Assembly: GCA_016748015.1 (NCBI GenBank) | Contig: JAAOMT010000261.1 | Coordinates: 298,456-362,455, forward strand | Reading direction: 5' to 3' | DNA from: Geosiphon pyriformis | Lineage: Eukaryota > Glomeromycota > Glomeromycetes > Archaeosporales > Geosiphonaceae | DNA: 64,000 bases | Part shown: piece by piece, positions 51,201 to 61,606 of the stretch | How the letters are laid out: each line of letters begins with the position of its first letter | How positions within the stretch are numbered: position 1 is the stretch's first letter | Notes under the pieces: generated by a model | Seen by the model: only the letters and a program-made list of their open reading frames with translations | What the model was told of the DNA's origin: nothing | Database searches by the model: none | Made by a program: the position numbers and the translations under genes

Positions 51201-52851
51201 GGTCTGTCTCTGAGTGGTCATGTAAACAATTCTTTCCGTTTTTGTGACAGAACTTCTATGTTATTTGTTTTTAACAAGACTGGTTACTTTAAGTTTTTTT
51301 CGTTCCTTTAAAGATATGGCATTGCTTTTGTTGAACAGCTCCACAGTAAAAATGAGACTGTTTTTAATTGGAGAACATTCAAGCATTGGAAAAGGCTGGA
51401 TCTATGTAACTCTATTCTTAAATGGTTTAGACTTTCTGTTGACTTTCTTGATGGTGTTGCTTTTTTCTCTGCCTGCTTTTTTCCTGTGAATATCACTGAG
51501 CCTTTTGATATTTTAAAATATAGTGAGTTTGAATTGATTTCTGGTTAGTTGTTGGGTCTTGGAACTGACAGCCTTTCTGTCTATATGAATAGATCTCTGA
51601 AGGGCTTGGGAAGTTTTGACATGAGAGCTGGTGCTGTATTCTTTTTTGAGAATATAAGCCTGGATTTAGGAATCAAAGTTTTTGGTTTAATGTCTTTTAT
51701 TTTGGCTGAATTGCAGGCTATTGCATTGGCTTTTGAGTGTGTTTCTTCTATTTGCTTAGTTAGTGTCTTTATGAACAGTCAGACTGCCTTGAATGTGTGC
51801 AAATCAGAATTGGGTCTTGTTTATTCAGATTTTTGGAATCACTGTTGAATTGAACATCAACACATTGTGAACATTATTAGAAAAAAAGATTTAAGTGTTA
51901 GCTGACACAAAGTGAAAGGTTATTCAGGTGTTGTGAGTAATGAATACACTAATGCACTTGCTAATATGGCATCTTTCTCTCTCTGATGTCTTATTTCTCA
52001 TGTGAAGGAATGTCATATTTTAGCTAAAAGAAATGTCATTTCTGGTAATTCTAGACATTTTGTTTGTGGGGTCTTTAGGTCTGTTTCTTCATACACACTA
52101 GAAAGTTGGTTCAGGTTTTAGGGTTTTGAATAATAGTCTGCACTTGGATATTAATTGGCTTAAATTGTTATTGGTGTGGCATCCAGACTTGTACATGGCT
52201 GCTGGCTTTATCAGTAAATCTACAGCTGGTGCTTGTACATATTTTATAAAAGCTTTACACCATCGGCTGCCAGTTGCTGTTCATAAACAACTGTATGACA
52301 AATGCTATTTCAGTGTGCTATATCTGTATTGTGGTGAAATTGAAGTTTCTAATTATGCTTTTTCTTGTGTGGTTAATAATTCTGTTTATTGTTACTTGTT
52401 GGATGTCCATGCCACTGCTTGGAGTACACTTTCTGGTTTTTCTGTCTTCTCTTCAAGTGTTTTTCAATTACTGTCTTTTTGTATCTCAAATGTTGCAGTT
52501 TGCACAGCTTTTTACAAGAGCTTTGTTTTTAAAGAATAGCGTTAGAAAATTACATCTGTTTTTGGAGGTGCCAAAATAGCTGGTCAAAAGATCATGGAAT
52601 TTGTACATAACTTGTGTCTTGCTTTTAGGAATAAGGTTTGGTTGGTCCATACTAAGCATCATGCCTATATAGAGAAAAATGGGATGATACTATGTAATGG
52701 TTCAGCTTTAGTTTTGGTTACAGGGCTTTTTGCGGATGTTGTTAAGTTGCTGGGTATTGCTGAGACAATCGGTATTGGTTTTGGATTTCATAAGTCTTGT
52801 TTGTTTTTCTCAGGAGTTGAGAACTCAGTCTCAGTACATATAAGCACTTAG
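48201..52851 (+). pseudogene. LINE5 ORF2: endonuclease, RT, RNase H, zinc finger
   Basis: ATG 48201 begins MCNARGMNN, in the -1 frame relative to ORF1. Endonuclease: ITETKLR, GSNFNED (the usual Asp before Phe is Asn) and DTNHQA. RT: PKPYKWEG, LSKILSNRI, RDNFSVLKG and an FVDD box at about 50480, followed by a stop at the Trp position. RNase H: VYMNRSLKG (catalytic Asp changed to Asn), AELQAIALAFE and FMNSQT (Asp to Asn). The zinc motif is CLYCGEIEVSNYAFSC, with its His replaced. Many Trp-position stops and one 1-bp frameshift near 52090. The most decayed of the five; groups with LINE1 and LINE3. Confidence 0.92.
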
Positions 52852-52931
52852 TGTAGTCTTGATTGGCCCAAGTGGCTGGTTGCATGTAGAAAACACATAA
52901 TTTATGTCTAGTTTAGATCAGTTGTTGATGT

Positions 52932-53746
52932 TGTTACTCATAGAATATAGGTAGTATATTAGCATATAAATTAGCCAATCAGAAGTAGCTATAATAAATA
53001 TGGAATTCCAGGATTTCTCTCAAGAAATTACAGGATTCCAGAAATTTCAGGATTTTTGTACAAAGAATTGCAGGGTTCCAGAATTCCAGAATTTTTGGTG
53101 TAAAGAATTGAGGAATTAAGAAATCTCAATTATGTATATATATCAGTAGCAGTTAGAAGAAAAAAGACAAACCTTCCAGTTTAGATTTAATCTAAGCAAT
53201 CTTTCAATTCACAAATATTAATAAATAATTATTTGATATCTCAAATCCACTCTCTACTATTAACACTTTATGTTGATAACAATTAATACTTAACCACACT
53301 GGAACAATAGCTCTTGATCACAGCTATTAATAAGATACTAACATTCATTGTCTTGGCTTATTTTTTTTTTATTTTTTTTTATTTTTGTTATTTTTTTGTT
53401 TTATTAATTGATTAAAGATTAAGTACTGAGTTATTGACATTAAGGATAACCTGGTAAAAAACCTCAAAAGAAGGATATAGAAATTGAAAATTTAAGGATA
53501 GCTTACCAGAAGGACATCTCTGCCAAATTACTGACCACCACGCTGAGAAAAAAATTCAACAGAATTGTGATTCCAGGAGGCTACTGGAAAGATAACAATT
53601 GAATCTTTGTCTATTATACAAAAGACTTCACCAAAACCTTCAGATACAAACAACTTACAGATATTACCAACACCCATAATTAGCTATTGAACACCAAGTT
53701 ATGGGTTTGTTATTTGCTTTGAGACCCCAAATAATTACCTGTAACA
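52932..53746 (+). repeat. 5' LTR of element B
   Basis: Begins TGTTAC and ends GTAACA (terminal inverted repeat), about 815 bp. The start aligns with LTR C (TAGAAT and ATTAGCAT segments). TATATATA lies at 53135-53142, a conserved pyrimidine tract at about 53360-53405, and CCTGGTAAAAA near 53451. A degenerate primer-binding site TTTGATGCTCCC follows at 53747. Confidence 0.85.
53002..53111 (+). repeat. U3 tandem repeats of LTR B, about 31-40 bp units
   Basis: Three degenerate units begin at 53002, 53033 and 53073 with GGAATTCCAG, GGATTCCAG and GGGTTCCAG, each later containing an AAGAAATTA- or AAGAATTG-like segment. They lie upstream of the TATA-like sequence. Confidence 0.7.
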
Positions 53747-53774
53747 TTTGATGCTCCCTGTGAAATATAATTCT

Positions 53775-55869
53775 ACAGAGAACCAGCACCAACAACAATC
53801 ATCCAAAAGTGACAGAATCAGAAATTATAGGAGCAAACCATTTAGGATTCACCAAATTCTTGTTTCAATAGTACAGCCAACAATTAGAATTAAACAATAA
53901 CCATTTTCTAGCAGAGTCAGCCTTTAACTTTTACATTAATGATAAAATCACAGACTGTTTAGGAAAAACAGTTAACATTGAATCCACAAGAGAAAATTTC
54001 TATACAGAATTGTTTTAACATACCAGCTTACCAAGAAGCTACAGTTTCGCACCAATTATTAGGAAAATAAATCAAATTATTAAAAGGTACATCCAACAAT
54101 AATTCCCCATCACTTATGCAGACAAAAGCAAAGGAAGATTGCAAACACCAGCAATAACACCCAAAAAAATACAATCATTCATTTGGAAGAAAAACAAAAT
54201 TGAATCACCAACCAGTCTATTATACTACTATACACCAGGAAGTGCCATTAATATCTCTTCAGCAGATGCATCCACATCAAATGTGACATCAACCTTTGGA
54301 CAATTCTCATTTTAAAGTAAACAAAGAAGAGCAGAGTTGTTAGGACCATATAACAAATATTTTGAAGGATTTAAATTGTGATTACCAACACCATCAGAAT
54401 TTCAATCACCACTACCTTAACCAGATTTCGAAACTGCAAGTCTGTGAGAAGTGACAGAATCAGAAGAAAAAGAAAGTGAAAAGCAGGAATTTACTTACCA
54501 AAACCCAATCTTAAGAAATCTGAAAATTGAAACTCTGAATTTTCAACCTCCTCAAAATTCAAACAATACAAATCCCAAAACAATTAATCAGCAAAACTTA
54601 CTTCCAGTAATTGTCATTAATTAACCACCAATTGAACCGATTATTAAACCAATTCAACAGCAGCCATTTTAGCAACCTGTTCAACAGCTACTTTACTTAT
54701 CTCAACAACTACAACAGCCACTTCAACAGCTGCAACAACAAGTTGTAGCACCAATAGTATATGCTTCTATCATCAAATTAAAAAAATTTACTGGTAAAGA
54801 AAATAATGTCCAAGTCTGGCTTAACAACATTGTCAAAACAATCACTGTTAACAATTGGGATGATGTCAAAACACTACAAACTATCTCATACTTTTTGCAA
54901 AATACTGCTAATTCATGATATTAAAGCTTGATCAATAAATCTGTCATTTTTGATGTGTTTAAAATAGAGTTTTTGAGATATTTTAGCAATAATAATAGCA
55001 TTAACCAATTGACCAACACTTTCACCACCATCAAACAAGAAAAAACTGAAGCAGTTACTACTTACTTAGGACGCTTCCACAGAAATCTGTGCTAAATTTA
55101 GATCATACAAGCTGATTATTTCATAGCGCCACAAATTCTAAATCAATTTATTAGAGGTCTGTGCAATAGTATTCTCCAATGTGTATGTCCAATGCATTCA
55201 ACAGATCTTCAAGCCACAGTTACCAATGCCAAAGATTTCAAAGCAGCTGAACTTAAAGCCAATCACACCCAAGCCATAAATCTAGTAATAAATAGATTAT
55301 CTGATTTGGATTCCAAGTTGAAACAATTCAGTGACTCACTTAATCAGAAATTAGATGTGTACTTAGCTAACACCAATCAAGCCATTTATCAATTTCCACA
55401 ATGATGCAACAATTAAGGAAATGGAAATTACTTCCAAAATCAATCGCATCCAGCATTATCCTCAATCAATTAACAGTGGCAACAGAAAACACATGCATGC
55501 TACTATTGTGGTAAACAAGGACATTTACAGTTTGAATGCTGTAAATGGCTAAATAAACAATAATCAGACCATCAATATTGAAACTCCAATCACCAACTAC
55601 AAACTCAGAATTACGTCAGTAATTAATCATCAGAACAATATCAACATCAATTACATTACCCTTCAGTGATACAGCCAATTTATCAAATCCCAATGACACA
55701 ACAATTATACTTATCTCCAGTATATCAGGCTTCAGCATCAATCTATCAACCAACAACATTCATAATCTATCAATCACCACAGCCACAAATAATCTATCAA
55801 ATACCAACAATTTCAACCTCAAATTCAGCTCAGATAACATCAGGAAATCCCAGATTCAGAGTCACTTAA
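53775..55869 (+). pseudogene. gag: Element B gag
   Basis: Frame 1 with numerous stops. A Gln-rich stretch precedes a capsid-like retrotransposon gag segment at 54760-55190 (KKFTGKENNVQVWLNN, then FLRYFSNNNSINQLTNTF, TTYLGRFHRNL, ILNQFIRGL). A zinc knuckle CYYCGKQGHLQFEC lies at 55498-55539 and is intact. The C-terminal tail is Tyr/Gln/Pro-rich with repeated IYQ motifs. No ATG is present at the start; the sequence there corresponds to the start of gag C. Confidence 0.82.
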
Positions 55870-55926
55870 AACTGGAGATTGGCAATGGTTGTTCACCAAT
55901 TGATTCTCAGCTCCTCAAACTAGCCA

Positions 55927-58188
55927 TTGAGATTACACCAGTGGAATTTAGGAACTGAATATATCCAAAACCTGAGTTCCCAGAACTATTTAAGTCTCCT
56001 AGTAACTCCAGAAGACATTGCATCTAACAACACAGAATCCAACCACAAACAAACACTCACTAACAACATATCTCCAGTCACCATTATCAACAATGAGTCA
56101 CTTGCAGCTATCTTCCCATTTGAACTTGAGGAATCAATATCTATGCCTTTGTTCAGTGAAGTTGCACTTGAGGAAAAACCAATTACTGCTATGTATACTG
56201 ATGTCAAAGTTGATGGACACTCTATCAAGCTCATCCTTAATAGTGGGTCAGAAGGCAGCATTATCACACAACTTATGGATCAATTAGGTCATTGAGTTGA
56301 TTGTACTGCCAGTGCCAGAATCATTACCACTGATGGAGTAACCAAAACTCCAATTGGTGAAATAGACAATTTTTTATTTGAAGTCAATAACATCATAATA
56401 CCAATCAAAATATTGGTAATGAAAGCAACTTAGTACCAAGCTCTCATTGGGAACAACTAGCTGTACAAAACCAATGCCATGCTTGACTGGAATATACAAA
56501 AACTGCAGCTCAGCTAAAATGGCCACCACACACATGTACCAGCCACCTATGGCCACTTCAAGACCACTGTTAATGACAAGCCACTTATTGAATTAGAAAA
56601 AAAAGAAAGAAAACCTATCTGGAAAGCGTACCAAGTTTTCTGAACTAATACCGAAAACAATGAGCTACCACTAGTACTTTCCTGGGACAACAAAAGAAAA
56701 GGAAAGGAAGAAGACACACTAGAAAAAGACACTACTGTAGAGAAAATAACCAGTGGTTGAAAAAGAGAGTACTCACATAAGCTGATAAAAGAACCATTAT
56801 ATATTTCTCTAAAATATAAAAACTGTGGCAAAAGACTCTCTTCTATGGAAGCATGGATCATGCCAAATAAAGATCATTGAATGAGAACTCATTATTATTG
56901 CAAGTCTTGCTACTGTGAACACTATGACTATCCAAAAAGCAAGTAGAACAACAAATTATGTCTTGCTTGCAGAGAACAATTGCTTGACAAAAAAATGTAA
57001 AATAACATTTTTGGTCAAGGAGGAATATGTAATGCTTTGTGCTAATACACAATCCTTATCAGTAATTAGGTAAGTTGTAGTATGCCAATAACTGTTACCT
57101 GACACCAAGCAATCTTTTGCTTGAACAGTTATCTACATAATGAAGACAAAATCTGGAAAATAGCAAATGCCAAAGTTGAAGGAACCATGTCCAGTAAAAT
57201 TTTAGAAATTAAAAACAACCCACCAGCACCAGTAGAAACGGTTTTTATTCCAAATTCTGACATTTTTTTTGACATTGAAACAAGTCCAGAAGAATTTCAC
57301 AAGCACTATTAGAACCTAGCATCAACACAAGAAAAACAGGAACAATGGCTGGAAAAATTAAATACCAGACTATGCTAATATTATTTAATTCTTAATGATT
57401 TTGAATATTGTGATAATTGTGACCTTATTTACAATCTACCACCATGCATGATCTACACAATTCCAGAAGAAAAAAGACCAATCAGCAGTTGTGCATCAGA
57501 ATTGAAATCAATTTTCAATCCTGATTCAAACTCTGACAATAATAACGACAAAAACAATGGTTCCAGCTCCATTCAATATAGCAACAAAAATAACAACAAT
57601 TTAGACTCAGATTCAAACCCTGAAACATACATCACACTCCCTAATCTTACCAAAAAACAGGAACTCAAATGGTTCAGTAATAATAATAAAGATATTATGC
57701 CAAAATGTGCACATGATACTGATGCAAGATTTGATCTAAGATATCTGGAAAAAGATTCCATCAAATTGGAACTCCATTTACGCACTTGCATTGATCTCAA
57801 AATAGCACTGGAAATTCCAGCAACAATAATAGTTTAGTTAACATCTAGGAGTAGTTTAGCCAAAAAGGGAATCAACATTAAGGGAAGAATAATTGACACA
57901 GGATACATAGAAAATATTATTACTATGCTACAAAATGACTCAAAAAAGACATATATTATAGATCCAAATGAAAAGATAGCACAGGCAATATTCCTGTCTC
58001 TGGTTAAAATAGCTCAGTTAGTATTAGTAGGAAACAGGGAAGAATTAAGAATAACAGCAAGAGGAATACAAGGATTTAGATCAACAGATAGAATAGATAT
58101 ACCTGTTAATATAGCAGAAGAAAAGATTATTGACAAGGGAAAAATTATTTCCATCTGTCAATCAATTTTCATTCCATCATATGACTAG
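55927..58188 (+). pseudogene. pol: Element B protease, Cys-rich module and dUTPase
   Basis: The protease region has AIFPFELEE, MYTDVKVDGH and LILNSGSEGSII. The catalytic Asp of D-S-G is Asn here (codon 56239-56241). The Cys-rich module at about 56800-57050 keeps NCGKRLSSM, YYCKSC, LCLAC and GGICNALC, and YCDNCDL follows near 57410. dUTPase at about 57700-58130: AHDTDARFDL, SRSSLAKKG, IIDTGYIENI, EKIAQAIFLSL and RGIQGFRSTD. Stops occur in the protease and before the SRS motif. Confidence 0.85.
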
Positions 58189-58189
58189 T

Positions 58190-58881
58190 ATATGGTAATT
58201 ATAAAGAGAAAAGTAAAGGATTAGGTTCAAATTTTTGAGGCAGAAGCAACACTTTGTAAATCAGGAGAGATTGGATTAGTTAATTTACACATACCAGCCA
58301 AGAACCACAGTCACATTAAAATTCCCATTTACAATAATACAAAAAATGTCATCAAAATACCAAAAGAAACTACTATTGGATACTTAACTACTGAAATTGA
58401 AGACCAATTGCCAAATACTATTTCAGACTTTCCACAACTGTGCAGATATGTAGATATTATATCTTAAATCATATATAAATAAGAAAAATGTTATCTGCTC
58501 CAACCAGAACAATTAGAACAGATGAACTTGGGAAATCTAGACCTATTACAACATATGCAACTCAAGATATTACTCAACAATTTTAATGCCATCTTTGCCA
58601 GTAAAACAAATTTGGCAGAACTGACATAATTCAACACCAAATTAAGACTGGAGATACAATGCTAATCAAACAAAGAGCATACAAAATACTACCTGCCAAT
58701 CATGAGATCATTCATTAAAAAATCAATCGAATGATTAACAATGGGTTAATTCAGCCATCAATGAGCCCATGATCATCACCAGTAGTACTAGTCTGTAAGA
58801 AGAATAGAAAAATCCACTTTTGTGTGAATTATTGGAAATTGAATAAAGTAACCAAAAGAGATAGTTACCCAATGTTACCAG
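58190..58881 (+). pseudogene. pol: Element B reverse transcriptase, N-terminal part, truncated by insertion
   Basis: After the dUTPase comes the linker domain (KIPIYNNTKNVIKIPKET and IGYLTTE), then LGNLDLLQHMQLKILL. RT begins after a frameshift near 58605 with TDIIQHQIKTGD, RAYKILP, SPVVLVCKKNRKI, FCVNYWKLNKV and RDSYP. It is cut by LTR C at 58882. Active-site motifs are not in this segment. Confidence 0.85.
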
Positions 58882-59088
58882 TGTTACCAGTAGAATTTTA
58901 GCTATTAATTAGCATGAAATTACCCTTATAATTACTATAATTAATTAGTATATTAATATCATTTCAAATTATCATTTATTATTTAATCAATTATTACATA
59001 TCACAATTCAATTAAAATAATCTAATTAGTATAAAAGAAGTAGAATGATCAAATTACACAATACTCTGAACTTTATAATATTCAAAAA

Positions 59089-59210
59089 TTCGCCGAAATT
59101 TACAGAAATTCGCCGAAATTATAAATAGTTCACCCAAATTAATCAATAGTTCAGCGAAATAACTTGTAGTTCATCAAAATGTATCTTTAGTTTGCCAAAA
59201 TTTGAGCAAA
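59089..59210 (+). repeat. Six 20-21 bp tandem repeats in U3 of LTR C
   Basis: Units begin at 59089, 59109, 59129, 59150, 59170 and 59191, each with a TTCGCCGAAATT-like core and mostly ending in TAG. Divergence increases from left to right. They end about 45 bases upstream of the TATA box, the usual place for LTR enhancer repeats. Confidence 0.85.
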
Positions 59211-59252
59211 GAGAAAAAGTGCAAGTTCATAGACTAGTACTACAACAAGTTG

Positions 59253-59260
59253 TATAAAAG
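59253..59260 (+). promoter_or_regulatory. TATA box of LTR C
   Basis: TATAAAAG directly downstream of the U3 repeats. A probable RNA polymerase II promoter for element C. Confidence 0.6.
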
Positions 59261-59857
59261 AAGAGCTTTTTTCTTCTGGAAAATGTATCTTACTTTAGAT
59301 TTAACAATTAGAATCATCTTTTACATACAAAAACAAAAATAAATATCAAATAATTCGAAAAACCAAATTCTTTAAATTATTACACTTGGAAAATTCTCAA
59401 AAACCCAACTAACATTTTGAAATTGATTAGCTACCAATTTCAATAAACTGTTAGTGACTCCAAGCCTGGATAGAAAACGTTTCCCTTGATAAAATCCTAT
59501 TTCTTTTACATTTTTTTTATTTTTATTTTTTTTTCTTATTACAATTATTAGGGTAGCCTATAGATGAGATTCCTGTAGAAGAGTTGACTTTCACAGCAAA
59601 AGTAACTACACATTTTAGTGAGCTTCCAGACAAGCAATTCCTGAAAAAGAGTTGACATTTACTACAATGTAACTATACAAAATAACTGGCACAGAATTGG
59701 CCATTCTACTTATAAGCCCAGCAGTTCAAATTATAGAAGATAATTTGAAGAGAAAATTCAGTTACTGGAGGTTCAACCACATCTAGAAAACGTGAATTCA
59801 CAGCAAACAGATATCAACAACATTACAGAAAAGAGACCAAAAAAACCTCTGGTAACA

Positions 59858-59875
59858 TTTGGTGCTCTCCCACGG
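59858..59875 (+). other. Primer-binding site of element C
   Basis: TTTGGTGCTCTCCCACGG follows the LTR directly. From the third base it can pair with a tRNA 3' end reading CCGTGGGAGAGCACCA, including the CCA tail. Which tRNA this is cannot be said without the host tRNA set. The B copy has TTTGATGCTCCC. Confidence 0.75.
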
Positions 59876-59902
59876 AAATAACACAGCAACAACAAATTCA
59901 AA

Positions 59903-61600
59903 GTGGCGACCACACCAGAGACAGCAACTCTAAAGTATTACCAGTCAATTTACACCCACTGCAAGCAAAGATTCAACATTCCAGACAGAATTGAAGTTGT
60001 CAAGAAATCAGTATACCAATACATTGAAAACTGCATCAATAATTATCTTTTTGGAAACTACAATATTTCAAAAGTTAGAAGCAACCTTTACAATAATTTA
60101 GTGTACTATTCACAATTAGGAACAGAAGACCTGAACAGTGAAACACTTGCTACCTACTTCCAAGAACTTAATTTTAACATTATTGAGTATTGTGAAGAAA
60201 AATACCCAGTACAGTCTAAATACTTTTTTGACTTTGAATCAAAGACAGAAACAAGCAACAAAGACAAACAAAGATTGAAGCAATACTCAAAAACCACTCC
60301 AAACACTCCAACACTACAAAAGACACCTGCCAAACACTTGCAAACACCTGAACAAGGAACTAGTATCAAATTACCACTTTCTATTACACTATTTCCAATT
60401 TCACTTGTTCAACCACAAACACCAAATTCACTACTTAACCATTTCTCCAGACCAGAAGATTTTCAGTCACTTAGAAATCCTACTCAACAACAGGAACCAA
60501 TATCAACAAGTGCCAATATCATTGATTACTTACAAGAAAACGAAAGTAATCACTCAAAAAGCTTGGAAAGTGAAGAAACTGAATCAGAACCAGAAGAAAT
60601 TACAGAAAACAAAAAAGAAATGGCAACTGCTTACATTGCAAAAATCCCAGAATTCACTAGTGAAGACAATAATACCAGTCCTCAAGAATGGCTTGACAAG
60701 GTTTAAAAAGCAGGAGATGCAAATGGTTGGATTACAGCAAGAATGCTCAAAGCAATTTTCTACTTTCTCCAAGGAACAGCAGAAGAATGGTTTGAAAACT
60801 TAGAAGAACCATTTAAAAACTGGCAAGCATTCAAAGATGCTTTTCTACAACAATTCACCAACAACAATACCTCTATCACTCTCAGAAACCACTTTCACAA
60901 TATCAAACAAGAAACATCTGAATCTGTTATGACTTATCTTGAAAGATTTAACAAACTTCTCAGATGAATCTGACAATTGGAAACCAATAATTACTATTCT
61001 GATGCTCAAATTCTGGATCAGTTTATAGCAGAGTTAAAAAACAAACTGATTAAAAAAGTCTGTCCACATGCTCCAGCAGACTTAGCAACTGCTATTAGAC
61101 ATGCAAAGAGCTATGAAATGGCAATGGAAGAAGCAAATCACACCAAGCTTGTAAATTTTGCAATTAGAGAAACCAGCTCAGCAGCTGAAGAAAAAATAGA
61201 CCAACTCACAAAGAAAGTTGAAAGCTATTTTACAAACCAACAACAACAGCAGCAACAATCACAAAGATATCAACCACCACCACAATAATGCAACCAAAAC
61301 AATTTTGGATCACCCTCCAACAACCAATCTCAAAATTGTTATTATTGTGGAATTCCAGGACACTGGAAACGAGATTGCAGAAAACTGCAAAGAGACCAAC
61401 AAAACAGGAGTAATCAACGTTACTTTTCACTACAACAATCATATTACCAATCTCCACCACCAACCTATTATTTACCAAGACCACAAAATCAGAACAGTTA
61501 CTATCCACCAGCTCCACAACTAATACAGCAACAATATCAGCAACTTTTACCAATTCAGTCATATCAGATACCATCCACTCAACAATATCAAGTACCAGCA
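59903..61600 (+). pseudogene. gag: Element C gag
   Basis: Frame 2 begins at a GTG (ATTPETATLK); no ATG is present nearby, so the true start is unknown. A 267-residue N-terminal part with a Pro/Thr-rich and acidic middle ends at TAA 60704. A typical retrotransposon gag segment follows (WLDKV, FLQGTAEEWFENL, FKDAFLQQF, ETSESVMTYLERFNKLL). Then come a Gln stretch and an intact zinc knuckle CYYCGIPGHWKRDC at 61337-61378. Stops at 60704, 60965, 60971 and 61286 sit mostly at Trp/Arg/Gln-type positions. Confidence 0.88.
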
Positions 61601-61606
61601 AGAAGA

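Larger units (their letters stand above)
46180..52931 (+). mobile_element. LINE5: non-LTR retrotransposon interrupted in its 3' UTR by LTR element B
   Basis: The 5' UTR TTCTTTCTTTCTTTCTTC resembles that of LINE2. Complete-length ORF1 and ORF2 follow. The 3' UTR at 52852-52931 has GGCTGGTTGCATGTAGAAAA like LINE1 and LINE3, but it stops at the LTR of element B and the expected terminal GTTTGG and A-tail are missing. It is strongly A+T-biased and stop-ridden. Confidence 0.92.
52932..58881 (+). mobile_element. LTR retrotransposon element B, split by element C
   Basis: The 5' LTR is followed by gag, protease, Cys-rich module, dUTPase and the start of RT, which breaks off at 58881 where the LTR of element C begins. 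The rest of B should lie beyond the window. Gag through dUTPase lie in one frame (frame 1) with many stops; an indel near 58605 shifts the RT part. It was inserted into the LINE5 3' UTR. Confidence 0.88.
58882..59857 (+). repeat. 5' LTR of element C
   Basis: Left end TGTTACCAG and right end CTGGTAACA are perfect 9-bp inverted repeats, fixing the LTR at 976 bp. It contains the U3 repeats, a TATA box and a T-rich tract at about 59508-59545 shared with LTRs A and B. The nine bases before the left end (58873-58881) repeat the first nine of the LTR. Confidence 0.9.
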
